Source: Echinarachnius parma
Lineage: Eukaryota > Echinodermata > Echinoidea > Clypeasteroida > Echinarachniidae
Direction of reading: 5' to 3'
DNA length: 64,000 nucleotides
Assembly: GCA_037951105.1 (NCBI GenBank)
Contig: JBAMJV010003250.1
Location: forward strand, 137,001-201,000
The translations under genes were made by a program, and so were the position numbers. The notes below the pieces were generated by a model. The model was not told where the DNA came from, ran no database searches, and saw nothing but the letters and a program-made list of their open reading frames with translations. Positions 41,001-54,900 of the stretch are shown here, piece after piece. How positions within the stretch are numbered: the first letter of the stretch is position 1; each line of letters starts with the position of its first letter.

Positions 41001-44000
41001 ATGGTAAATCATATTGACAATATCAATGCATTTTGCAATATTTCACTTTTGACTTTGCCCCATATTCGGATGTAATGCACACTCCATGATAAAATATCCA
41101 TAACAAATGTCACACCAATGTAAAGGGGGGAAATAAGTTTTCCAATGATACCAAATTTATGAACAGTAATACAGTAATAGGAGAGATATGAACGCTCAAA
41201 CATGAAATGTGGAACTTTTTTGCAATAATCTGTGTACAAATCAAACATAATGATAGTTTATCAATCAGTCAATAAAACACAGCATATCTTCCTAACAACA
41301 TACACAAACGTTAGTGCACCACTCTTTAAAATCATACTGACACATTTCATCCTCCAAAGAAAATAATACGCCAATGACATTCATGCATGACCGACTTAAC
41401 ATCATTCAGAACACTTTATTCTTCCAACAAATGGAGGGTACACTGTCGACAATATCAATGCATTTTGCGACATTTCACTTTTGACTTTGCCCCATATTCG
41501 GGTGTCATGCACATCACATGATACAATATTCATCGCAAATGTCATATCAATGTAAAGGGGGGAATACAAGCTTTCCAATGATACCAAATTCATGAATGGT
41601 TATAAAGTAACAGGAGAGATATGAACGCTCAAACTTGAATTGCAGAACTTTTTGTGAGGGGTATAGTTGAATGATTGTTTGAAAGAAAATAAAACAACAA
41701 AAAACGTGAAATACATACATGCAAGTTAAAAAAACACTGAAATACATTAATAAGGAAGAACCTGGCACTTCAAATTTTGTTGGTTGTGGTATTATTTCAA
41801 ATGGTCTAAAGAATATATATAGTTCTGCATGTTCAAAAGAGAAACAAGAAAGGTGGTCACTGAATACATGGTAGCCACTAAGACAGGTTTGACTTTATAT
41901 ACATGTACACTGTATCTGTTTGTTGACTCACCTATACACTGTGGAACAGTGCCCGAAAACTCCCCATCTATCAAGCATTCCATACCATCCTCTGACTGGT
42001 ATAACGTGAGGTCACCATTCGTACAGCTGAATTCGCAGACGGTGCCGACTGGGACTTCTGCATTCGCTGGACAGTTGCTTGAAGTTATGGATTGGAAGGC
42101 ACTGTAATCCCACACAGGACAGGTTACAGCTGAAATTAATGAATCGAGAAAATACCATAATAAGAGGTCAAAATTAAGAGTAAATAACATTTTTTAAAAC
42201 TGCATCTATGTAGGTTTCCTGTCATTCCAGACTACATTGTATAGAACCCTGCATCCACACGTCACTTTATGTAAGCTCAAAAGCTATTGCTAAACAAATA
42301 CAAAAAGGGAGCAATAAGAAAATGTTTGATTAAAAATATAGCTTGATATGCAATGAGTAAGGTATCATTTTAACCCCTTAATTCTAAGAGGACCGAGTCC
42401 CCCAGGTCCCGGGAGGCTTGTTTATAAATAGAGATATGGAACCGCGTTTTGTATTAAAGGGTACCACCACCCAAAAATAATATTCTTATTAAAGAAAGGT
42501 AACATCTTTAGTATTCCATTCCATCAACAAGTTCACAGAATATGTTTCCAGAAAAAAAAAAAATTGGAAACGCATCACCATTCTAAAGCAATGCGTTCAT
42601 GCGGTCTGAATGCGAAGACTGCGATGCGTGCGGTGAATTGCGATGTGTGTGTAGAGCAAACGAATCACTCGGGAATCTACATTGTATTGTCTACAAACGT
42701 ACGCGTGAATAGCATTGGCGCACTCGCAAATGGTTGGCCCGTATAGAACCAGGAAATAGCAGTGCATGGTTCCGTAAGTGGTGGAAATTAATTGCTTTGT
42801 TTATGAATTACACAACCCTTCGCAAAATGTTGGGTATCTATTTGATATCACAAAACGGTACCAAAACATATAATAATGTGTTGTTCTTTGCCTGGTGGTC
42901 CCCTTTAAGTTTTGGGCAAACATACCCCAATCAAACCCATACCCCAATGAACCCTTTAGTATTATCAGTTAGTTTTGTGGACGTGCTATATAGGGTTATT
43001 TAGTCAATGTTTCACAATAATTGCTGAAGTGATTCCCTTTTGCACAGATACTTGAAACATAAACACTTACCAACACATGTGGGTAAAGCATTAGATAGAA
43101 CACCAGCTGCAAGACATGTGGTTGAGGGACTTCCCTCTAGGATGTATCCGGGGTCGCACCAAAACTCACAGAGCGATCCATGGCTGATGCCAATATCCGG
43201 TAGGCAATCCCCAGAAAGCTGAGCACTGTACGACCCCAGTTGACAAAGAGCTACAGTACGCAGAAGTAATGAAAACAAGAGGAATAGAGATCGAACTACA
43301 TGTAATGCTGAAATGTATTAACAAATTTGAAAAATACAATATGGCAATGTTATATGAAGTTAATCTCCTCGATTTGGCGATTACTCCGACACGCAAAATT
43401 CTCACACCTTGTTGCTATGTGACTTTTTCAAACTCTACTTGTGCATCTTTTTATACCAAATTTGCGTGCGTTGCGACTACGGTTGTGGTGTCACATGTCA
43501 TTATAAGGTCACATGTCACGCACAAAAATGCAACAAAAGTGGTTTCCCATTAAATGCATGGTAATTTTCAAGGATGCAAAAATCTCCATTTCCAACTGTA
43601 AAACCTTTATTAGAATTAAAAATACCTTTTGAGAAGATTTATAATGACACAAAATAAACAAACCAGAACAAAAATTACAACAAAGAAATACAAAAGAAAT
43701 TCAATTCAATTAAATTTGTAACATGTTTTTTAAATTTTTGTCTGGTTTTGATGAGCTTTTTTCTTTCTTTTTTGTACAAAATATATCAAGCTGAACCCCC
43801 CCAAAAACAACTTCTTGAAAACATTTGCATGTCCATACAAATGCCAGAAATTTAAAAAAGAACAAAACATTGAAAATAACAATTTGCATAATTAGCTCTA
43901 ATTTGCATACTGCTGCAACTAATGTTAATTTAATGTAGATTACATTGGAAAGTATTAGCACACTAGATTTGGTCGAGATCATATGCATAAAAGCTGAGAT

Positions 44001-47000
44001 CTCAGGGGGGGGGGGGGCTTTGAGCCCCCAGCATCCCCCCCCCACCCCCAGGCCCCAGTCTTTTGAAGGTCTGAAAAAGCCCAGTTTTTTTAGGGTTAAG
44101 TGGAATCGAATGGGAAAATACTGCATTTGCTCAGCCTGTTAAATTAACCACACTGTTTTCATGACAAAAGAACCTGCAAAAAGCAGTTAATACAGAGAGA
44201 TACATCATACAGACAAATATTCATGACAATACCACATATGGTTATGATATAACAGTTTATTTGCAGGAAAAAGAGTGGTAGAGTTTTTTGTTTATATGTT
44301 GTGCTCCAATCAGAAACAATACTAAACATGTGCTTAAAATTCAAAAGGATATGGGGAAAAGCCTGGGGGTGCTGCATAAAGACTTGTAATTAATCTCAAA
44401 GTTGCGCTAAATTGCAAGTCATAAAATGTGCCTAAATGCGCAAATCTGATTGGCTCAAGTGTGCCTGTTTTCAGACTTGCGATAAATCACAACTTTGTGA
44501 TTAATCGCAACTCTTTATGCAACACCCCCCTGGAATATTTAAAGTTTAAATATATGTTACTGATACCAACCCACACAACCCAAAGTTGACACGTTAGATA
44601 GATTTTCAAACTACAAAGGATAATTTTTGGTGGCTACCCAGGTCGAAATTCCCATAGAACCAAGACCCATAGGAATCCCATAGACACCCATAGGCCTAAT
44701 GGTTTCTATGGGATCCTATGGGTTTCAATAGGGAAAGTGGAACATGGGTTTCTATGGGTCTCTTAGGGATTCCTATGGGTCTTTCTATGGGTTTTGATTT
44801 TTGGGGACTTTCGACCTGGTACATTTCTATGGGTCCCATAGAACATCATAGAAAACCCATAGAACATCATAGGAAACCCATAGGGGACCCATAGGATTGT
44901 CCCATGGTTTCTATGGGAATTTCGACTTGGGTACAGTATGTATACTCTAGGCAGAATGCCTGCCATGGACAAGTAGCCACTAAGACAGGTTTGACTGTAG
45001 GGATCACTTTTGGTGGCCACTATAGGCAGGTTGCTTGCTATGGACAGGTGACCAATAAGACAGGATGTACTCACGGAGGCATAGTAAGTTGTCATTGGGA
45101 CCAATGAGCGAACCATTGGCACATGTCCTTATGTATGGATCCACGCCATTGGGAAATGCATAGCCTTCTTCGCAACTTACGGTACAACTTGTGCCCGAAG
45201 GTACATACGAGTCTGATGAGCAGTTGCTTAGTACTGGTGTGCAGAATGGCTCAACGTGGCATTCAGAAGCTGTAAGTAATTATAGAAGAAATTGTTAAGG
45301 GTGCTCGGCACAATGAAAAAAAAAAGGGAATCGGGCGAGTTTGCCCCCGAAATGGCAAGAAGAGCCTCCATAAAATTAACATACATGTAGAGTTCAATGC
45401 CCCGTTGGTGGCCAATTGACAATGGTGAAAGCGTCCACAGACGCTTTGAAATTCAATCTTAACCCCTTCCCTTCAAGATTCTGATTCTGAAATCCTTATC
45501 TATAGACTTTGTTCATAGCTCACCCAGTTCCAGTAAGCAATGGGTTAAATACATGTATCTCCATAATAGACCGCTTCTGTAATGTATGCAAATAATATGC
45601 GTATGACGTAAGACTCCCCGTTGGCAAGCTTAACAATAGTAACTATGTCCGGCAAGCTAAGTTTGCCGGAGCTTGCCGGACCTAGTTACTATTGTTAAGC
45701 TTACCAACGGGGAGTCTGACGTCATACGCAATATTTGCATACATTACAGAAGCGGTCTATTAGGGAGACATTTGAATAATCAAAATCCATTTGATTATTA
45801 TGCTACCATAAGCCAAACAACATGGTTAATGAGAAGTGTCAAAGCTCCACATGATTTTTGTTGAATTTTACAAGGTTCATGGATCACTCTAATTATACAA
45901 TTTATGCCAAAATCGTTATTTTTAGTCTATAAATCACTAATTATTGCTTGGAATGTGCTAATTTTATGCATGAATATTCCTTTAAACTAATAAACACTTT
46001 TTTTCCATCAATAAAAATTGCAAAAGTTCAGCTAAAATATTCCTGTATGTGATGACATTACCAATCTGAAGCAACACCTCTTGGAAAATGTCTTTTTTTG
46101 CCCTTTATTTTTTAAAGTGATCCATTAACTTTTCAACCAAAATCACTTGCAACTTTCACACTTCTCTTGTACCTTGTTGTTTGGCTTATGGTAACAGAAG
46201 ATTCAAATGGTTTGGATTTTTCGAATGTCCCCCTAATTATGGACATATAATAAAGATTTCATTTGTTATAGCGTATGTACATATACATGTAGATGCTTTC
46301 GACCATAGTCAAGAGTATCCAAATTCGGAGACTAAATCCTAGGTAATATCCAAATTCACACTAACAATAAGGATAAAATCAGACATCGATTTACTTTTTT
46401 TTTACTAGGTAAACATCATTCCTTTTCTATGAAAATCTCACATACATGTATCATTCTCAAGAATCTTCCAATGATATTGGTATATGATTGGAGTCTGAAA
46501 TATCACTTTTGGGAAACAATATAAAATTAGTGGATCACTTTAACCGGACTCTATTTTCTTAATTTTAAACTTTGTAATTACTATTTTTACTTTCTGGCCC
46601 CATATTCAATGACATAGTTAAACAGTTAAAATCCTCCCCGTGCCAATTTTGGCACATAACGCAGCGCCTATCTCTGATTCATTAGACCTAGGCTACACGT
46701 CTACTATAAGTATTGAAAGCTACAGAAGGGAGGCTAGTCCACTGGTAACTCTGTGGTTAACTTTCCCTTCTCCATTGATAGAAGGCAGAAGGAACCATTT
46801 TAAAGTCTTTGGTATGACCCGGTCTGCGTTCAAACCCGGGACCTCCCGTGCATGAGACGGACACTCTAACCGCTAAGCCACCATGCTCGGTCATCCAATG
46901 ACATATCAGGCCTTAAAAGTAATGTATTTCAACATTTTCAACAAAATGCCCAAGATATCTATTTCTGCGTAACACCAGTAACGATCTTGTTACGGGTGTT

Positions 47001-48966
47001 ACATTTCTTCATGTCAACATTTCTGTGAATAGAATATTGACTGAAAAGCCATTATTTGTCCAGGTAATTTATATTGCTGAATAACAATTACTATTCCCAA
47101 GATGTGATTCAAACTCAGTGTGTCTCTGTGCTATGATCACTCCAAGGGGTATTACTAGTATTAGCTCCCATTAACTGTTACTTATGAGGAAAAATCTGTA
47201 ATATATTGGGGCATAACTGTGTTTAGGGAGTGGAGATGGTGCAAACAATGTGTGCTGGTTTGCATTGTATCCTATGACTGGGGGTAATAATATCAATGTA
47301 ACTACGCTTAGAGATGATTATCAATCATATTAGGCGCTATATATAAATCAAGTATATTATATATTATTATTATTACTGACGGGACAAAATCTGTAATGGC
47401 CAACTTAACTGTGTTACTAACGAGACCAAATCTGTAATATATTGGGACCAACTTACCCATGTTATCAATGAGGCATTCTGAGACATAATCTTGACAGCAA
47501 TCTTCATCGACTAAGCATGAAGAGTCACAATTGCACCCAGATGCTTGGCCACCACCACAGTCTTCTGCACATGACATTTCTGAAGGGGCTGTATAGGCAA
47601 AAAAAGATCAACTTTATAAGAACATGATAGATTTACATGTACAGTGGAGCTATACTTCCTCATGGTATTTACACTTAGTAACATTGTCCAAATCCTCGAA
47701 ATACAATTGGAATTCTAGCAGTTCCCTCATACCTTGTTGTATTCGCATTATAATTAACAATAAAATCATGGGACAGGTTTTGGTTTTTCAAATTTCCCTT
47801 TCGTTAAAAAGATATTTACGATTGAAGTGTTCAGATGTTAAATAATCCAACGGATCGCGAAAACCGTGCACAAAGTGAGTGCAATGAGTTTGTGAACATC
47901 ACTTTGCATTTTTGCTCATTACTCGGCCATATAACGTCCATTTGACTTGAAATTTTCACACAATACCCTGTGGACATAACAGATAACAATAATATAAATC
48001 ATATCAACCATTCATCACTTGTTGCACATGTCAACAAAGTTACTAGATCCCTTTAAAGGGAACAGCCACCCAATAATAATATTCTTGTAAATGAAAGGTA
48101 ACATCTTTAGTACTCCATTCCACCAACAAGTTCAGAAAATATTTTTCCAGAAAAAAATTATATAATTGGAAAACATATCACCATGGTTACAGTCCGTTAT
48201 TCCGAAGGTTCGTTATTCCGAAGGTTCAGTTATTCCGAAGGTTCGTTATTCCGAAGGTTCGTTATTCCGAAGGTTCGTTATTCCGAAGGTTCGTTATTCC
48301 GAAGGTTCGTTGATCCGAAAATAAAATCGGGTTCGTTATTCCGAAGGTTCGTTATTCCGAAGGTTCGTTGATCCGAAAATAAAATCGGGTTCGTTATTCC
48401 GAAGGTTCGTTAGTCCTAAAATGAAATAGGGTTCGTTAATCCGAAAATTAAATAAATACGACGTAGAAAAGAATTGAGTTGATTTGATTTTGAGCAGTGT
48501 GGACTTGGGAAAGGGGATCAATCTTACTCTAATTGCCGTGGCTGCATGGGGGGGGTGGGGGAGAAGGGGAGGGGGGCAAAGAGTGGCTTTACAATTCTAG
48601 TCAAATTGTATTTTATTTTTCTTTGTAAAACAGTGCAATATGATGAGATATATATATTTATATCTTTCTCATGTAAACAAACATGAAATAAAACCAAAAT
48701 CAATTTGATATAATTATAATTATGTCATAAAGTTAGATTTTGCTGCTTGATATCAGTCCAAAATCACATTGTATTTGTCTGAATTGTATGTATTTCATCA
48801 TAAATAGCAACTAAGGGCAGGGGTGGGTGTCCCCCCCCCCCCCCCCCCCCCCCCAGTTTAGAGTTTTTACTCTCTTTTCCAATAAATTTAGATAAAAGCC
48901 ATGATTTAAATTGATTTGGGAGGGGGGCCCATGACACCCCCCCCCCCCCCACCACTACTCCAGTGC

Positions 48967-48997
<31 letters not shown>

Positions 48998-51900
48998 TGC
49001 ACACACACCCTATTTCATTTTCGGATTAACGAACCCTAATTCATTTTCGGAATAACGAACCTTCGGAATAACAAACCCGATTTCATTTTAGGAATAGCGG
49101 ACCTTCGGAATAACGAACCTTCGGAATAAAGAACCTTCGGAATAACGAACCTTCGGAATAACGAACCCGATTTCATTTTAGGAATAGCGAACCTTCGGAA
49201 TAACGAACCTTCGGAATAACGAACCTTCGGAATAATGCAACAAATGTTCGGATTAACGAACCCTATTTCATTTTCGGATTAACGAACACTCAGGTATAGG
49301 AAATTTGCGTGTTCGGAATAACGAACCTTCGGAATAACGAACCTTCGGAATAACGAACCTTCGGAATAACGAACCTTCGGAATAACGAACCGCACCCATC
49401 ACCATACAAAAGCATGCATTCATGGGTTTGCATACAAAGACTACCTAGGGCAAACGCATCGTCAGGGATTCTATTGTCTCCAAACGTACGCATGAGCGCA
49501 GTCTCAGACGTTTGGCGCATACGGAACCATGGGGTCATGCATGCTGGTTCCGTATGTGGTGGTAATTAATTGTATTGTTTATGAATTACACAACCCTTTG
49601 CAAAGTGTTGAGCATCTATTTAAAGGGGTAGTACAGTTTTGGTAAGGCTGAGCTTTAGTAACCAAAACCTGCACAATAACATTTATACACACTAATAGTT
49701 ATAACTCCACCATGCTCGAAAGGTATAGAAATGTTCATACGACTAAGTAAAAAGCCTGTTATCATTCAAAAAGAGTCATTAAAACACAAGAGGGTGCTTT
49801 TAAAAAAGTATTGGTTTCAACCATTTTTCATACAAAATTATGCATGTGATGTTTTGTTGAAATAGAGAGATAATCAACAATTTATAAACCTCTTTCGAAC
49901 ATTTTTGAAAAAGTGTAAGCATTTTAATTTTAATTTTTTAGATCATCAAATAATTTATTCCGATTGAACTGATTTTGATCAAATAAAAGTTCATTCTGCC
50001 ATTAAAGGGATAGTTGAGTTTTGGTAGAGAGGGCGCTACACAAAATAAATTTTTTGTGAGATAATGAAAAACTGAGTGTCAAATTTGAAAGAGCATACAA
50101 TTTTAATGGCAGAATAAACTTTATTTGATCAAAATCGGTTCAGAAACGGCTGAAATATCCATAAACATAACCATTTGTAATTAATGTGGGGCCCCACAAG
50201 TATCTAATCACTATTTCAACAAAACATCACATGCACAATATTTTTATTTAAAATGGTTTAAACAAATGCGTTTTTTAAAAGCGCCCCCTTTAGTTTAAAC
50301 AGCTCTTTTTGAATGATAACAGGCTTTTTACTTGGTAGTTTGTAATTTTTGTATTCCTTTTGAGCATGGTGGAGTTATAACTATTAGTTTGTAATGTAGG
50401 TGCAGGTTTTGGTTACTCAAATTCAGTTTGACTAAAACTGTACTCCAGGGGCGGATCTAGCTTCGTTATTCCGAAGGTTCGTTATTCCGAAGGTTCGTTG
50501 ATCCGAAAATAAAATTGGGTTTGTTATTTCAAAGGTTCGTTATTCCGAAGGTTCGTTGATCCGAAAATAAAATCGGGTTCGTTATTCCGAAGGTTCGTTA
50601 TTCCGAAGGTTCGTTAATACGAAAATTAAATAAATATGATGTAGAAAAGAATTGAGTTGATTTGATTTTGAGCAGTGTGGACTTGGGAAAGTGGATCAAT
50701 CTTACTCTAATTGCCGTGGCTGCATGGGGGGTGGGGGAGAAGGGGAGGGGGGCAAAGAGTGGCTTTACAATTCTAGTCAAATTGTATTTAATTTTTCTTT
50801 GTAAAACAGTGCAATAAGAATGAGATATATATATTTATATCTTTCTCATGTAAAAAAACATGAAATAAAACCAAAATCAATTTGATATAATTATAATTAT
50901 GTCATAAAGTTAGATTTTGCTGCTTGATAACAGTCCAAAATCACATTTTATTTGTCTGAATTGTATGTATTTCATCATAAATAGCAACTAAGGGCAGGGG
51001 GGGGGGGGGTTGCTATTTTGAATCCCCGCAAGTGATGTTTCCCACATCACATTTTCACTTGGCAGCCCAAGGGGGGGGGGGGATTGTTCCCTTTTTAATG
51101 TTCATGATTCCTTCATGCATGCATGTTTATGCTTTATTAATGTAAAAGTTAATTTGTATTATTTAGATGTGAATGTAAAATCATTTTGTAGGGTAGTGGC
51201 GTAATGAGCGAAAAATTGTTTGCATCACCACCGGATAATGCGAAGGAGCGAAGCAACCAAGCCTGAAGGACCGAAGCAACTGAGGGGTGTCCCCCCCCCC
51301 CCCCCCCCCCCCCTGTTAGGGAGCTTTGGCATTTTTGTAATTGAAACTGTGCAATCTGAGTTTTTACTCTCTTTTCCAATAAAATTAGATAAAAGCCATG
51401 ATTTAAATTGATTTGGGAGGGGGGCCCATGACACCCCCCACCACTACGCCAGTGCACACACACACACACACACCCTCCCAGCTAGCTACCTGACGTTGGG
51501 TCAATGTCGGAATTTGGTTGCCGGATGTCGGCATATCGCCGTTGGCTCGAGGTTAAAATGTCCGCCAGCCCAACATCGTCACCACGTCATTTTTGTGATA
51601 TATTGGCACAAGGTCATTTTCCGACAATGGCCCAACATCATGTCATGAGATGATGTTGGGCCATTGTCGGAAAATGACGTTATGCCAATATATCACAAAA
51701 ATGACGTTGTGACGATGTTGGGCTGGCGGACATTTTAACCTCGAGCCAACGGCGATATGCCGACATCCGGCAACCAAATTCCGACATCGGCCCAACGTCA
51801 GGTGGCTAGCTGGGCTATTTCATTTTTGGATTAACGAACCCTAATTCATTTTAGGAATAGCGAACCTTCGGAATAACGAACCTTCGGAATAACGAACCCG

Positions 51901-54900
51901 ATTTCATTTTAAGAATAGCGAACCTTCGGAATAAAGAACCTTCGGAATAACGAACCTTCGGAATAACGGAATAACGAACCTTCGGAATAACGAACCTTCG
52001 GAATAATGCAACAAATGTTCGGATTAACGAACCCTATTTCATTTTCGGATTAACGAACACTCAGGTATAGGATATTTGCGTGTTCGGAATAACGAACCGC
52101 ACCCATTTTGCCAATGACGATGCAGATACTGTGTGGGTCTGGACACATGATGGCGTTTTTCTATGCACATCACATTTTCACTTGGCAGCCCAAAGGGGGG
52201 GGGGGGGGGGGGTTTAAACCCTCTAAACCCCCCCCCCCCCCCCCCCCGTAGATCCGCGCCTGTACTCTCTCTACCAGAACTCAACTATCCCTTTAAAATT
52301 GTATGCTCTTTTAAATTTTACACTCAGTTTTTCATTATCTCACAAAAAAATTATTTTGTGCAGCGCCCTCTATACCAAAACTGTACTACCCCTTTAATAT
52401 CACACAACGGTACCAAAATATATGCGTGGTGGTCCCCTCTAAAGAGATCTGGTAACTGACGAAGGGTTGTATGTGTATCTACTGTAATTGTGTGATATGA
52501 TATGTCCACTGAGTGATGTCTAAAAATGTCATTGTATAATTAATGTCAATATGTCCGAGTAAAGAGCAAAAAAGAAAATTAGTAATGTTTGCTAACTCAT
52601 TGCACTAATGCCTCGGTCACACCTTTGCGTATTGGGCTTGCGTATTGCTGCGTATTGCTCGAACGCAGACATACGCAGACACACCCAATAAAGCGCAATG
52701 ATGCGAGCTCACTACGTACTCAATACGCAGACTAGCGCATGGGCCTGCGTATGTCGCTCGCTAGTTTTAAAATTGTCTAAACTCTCGCAAGCAAACGCAA
52801 GGTCAAATTGCATACGAGCGGGAGCGAGTGACAACCAGTGAAAGCGAGCAACAGCGAGCGACAGCGAGTGACCTAGCGCAGGTATACGCAATCATTCGCA
52901 CCTCATTTTTTTAGAGCGCGTGTCACTGCGTATAGCTGCGTTTCCCATACGATTTACCTCGCTGTAGCTCGTTGTCGTTCGCATGATTGCGCGTATTACT
53001 GCGCTGTAGCTCGCACACCGCTCCTAGCAACACGAATCACTGCGCAATGTGGCGAGCACACTGCGTATTGAATCGTACTGCTTCGAGCAACAGCGAGCTA
53101 AAGCGGGACCATAGGCAACCATAGGCAACCGTACGCAGTCTCTATACGAGCTACATACGCAAAAGTGTGACTGCTAACTTCAAAATCGCTGCGTATTGCT
53201 GGGTAAGGCTGCGTATTGATATACCCCGCCTAGCGCAGCAATACGCAGCAACATACGCAAAGGTGTGACCGAGGCACAACGTTGCACACAATTTGAAATC
53301 TCCCAGAAAGAAACTTCCAATCCAAACACTTCAATCATAAATATCTGTCTAACGAAAGATAAATTCTTGAAAAAAAAAACCTGCTCCATGCTTCTATTGG
53401 TAATATTACAACAATGCAGCATAAGTATTATTTTTTTGGTGATATTACGATAACAATTATCATGGCAGAGGAATTTAAACTCTACCAGAGCTAGGGGCTT
53501 AAATATTAAGTGACTGTATTTTCCTACGACTCTTTATTTCTGTAATCCATCCCTAGGATTATGTCATTTACGTCACAAGCGATTTGACCTAAGACGCTTT
53601 ATAGTCTTATTTGTCTCTGTTTTGTATCTGTGCTTTCATAATAGCGCGCTTTCGCGCCTACATTCAAATTGACATTCAAATTGAGTTTTGTTTTCTTCAG
53701 TCTAATAATTAAACCCTGACGAAGCCCTATGGGCGAAAATTCGGAAACTATGTTTTCATACAGGGTTGTGTTTGTCTATTTCAATACACCGACCCAGACC
53801 AACTTTTAAAACTATCTTTAATAGTACTTGATGTTTTCTTCAGTTATGTAATTGTATATTGAAACTACACTGCAGCTAGCTCTGCATTAATAGTCACTGG
53901 ACCACTATTTGCTTGCTGTATAGAGTGGTGAAGTGCGATGTCATCTATGACGTCATAAGCATCTATTTTTAGAATTGTCAAATTTGAACTTCATTTTCCG
54001 AAAGAGCGTCAAAAATAATGTCCAAATGCCGAAAATCAATTGAATATGTTAAGTATTGGCTGAGATATGCCCATCCAAATGATTTTTTAAAACTTCAATG
54101 GGCAATCAGTGTTACAGTATAGTGCTCTGGTTCATAAAGATTATGAACCAGAGCACTATAACACTGACCTTGACCATTGACCTCATGACCCCAAAATTGT
54201 ATGGCTACATTGGCTTCCTTAGAAACATTCAGTACTCAAGTGTACATTTAAGAGGCCTGATGTCTCCTCTTATATTATTTCAAACATCTAGGGAAACTGA
54301 CCAGAAATTAAAATGACCAAATAAAATTGGGCTTCCCCGGGATACAACCCTTGACCCAATTTAACAGAGGAGCTTTCTAGCTCAGTTGGTAGAGCGCCAG
54401 TCCAGCAATCCAGGTGTCTCGGGTTCGAATTACAAGGGAAACCCAAATTTCTTTGCTCGATCATTTTCATTGCTATTTCTATATTTCAGGGGACTTACTG
54501 TAACAACCGTCAAATTGGGGCCAATAAAATGAGCCGGTTATTAAGCAGGTCATTGATAGAGGCTCAACAATCCGAGCAAGCACACTGAAGTTTGTTCCAG
54601 GGCTGCATTCAAAGTAGCACGTTTCGTTGACTCCGACGATACTATTATCTGCACAAGTACCCACAAGGTTTAAAGAGGTGTCCAACTCTCCTACAGTACA
54701 TGTGATTTCTGCAGAAAAACAAAACAAAAACAGTTTTAAAATGGCATACATGCTTCGTTATACATCCATTTTTCCAAAAAATGTATAAATTATCTTGTAT
54801 ATATAAACGAAAGGTGAACTAATACATACAGCTTTGGTTTCTTCCAATATTTAAATAATGCAAGGAATAATCATAAATGATTGAGAAGGAAGAATAATAG

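Larger units (their letters stand above)
50446..52262. mobile_element. H: element with caggggcggatcta ends
   Basis: Left CAGGGGCGGATCTAG and right the inverse of CAGGCGCGGATCTAC. The tactc word flanks both sides. hAT-like by its CAG ends; class uncertain. FB2 fills it. Confidence 0.6.
49624..52393. mobile_element. P: TTAA-flanked foldback inside O
   Basis: TTAA at 49620 and 52394; ends aggggtagtacagttttggt and its inverse. Inner inverted segments ataactccaccatgctc (49710) and gagcatggtggagttat (50365) confirm the fold. A related smaller unit, agggatagttgagttttgg, starts at 50004. Confidence 0.8.
48057..52439. mobile_element. O-family element, expanded by insertions
   Basis: Left TTAA at 48053 and left end agggaacagccaccca; right end gtggtggtcccct followed by a changed TTAA. 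Its own sequence (48057-48190, 49392-49620, 52394-52439) aligns in order with 42458-42904. Confidence 0.75.
47678..53420. mobile_element. Nested transposon complex in the E3-E4 intron
   Basis: Outer layer: R-family arms, inverse at 47678-48052 and forward at 52440-53420. Within them O (48057-52439), which holds FB1 (48194-49391) and P (49624-52393); P holds H (50446-52262), which holds FB2 (50461-52098), which holds a palindrome (51478-51816). The right R arm is itself split by 52610-53275. Confidence 0.75.

Noticed and set aside
48183-48371. Repetitive peptide of GSLFRRFVIPKVRYSE type, also 49290-49538
   Set aside because: It is the translation of the 16-bp array (three units are 48 bp, so the frame stays open). 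The arrays are foldback ends, not a gene.
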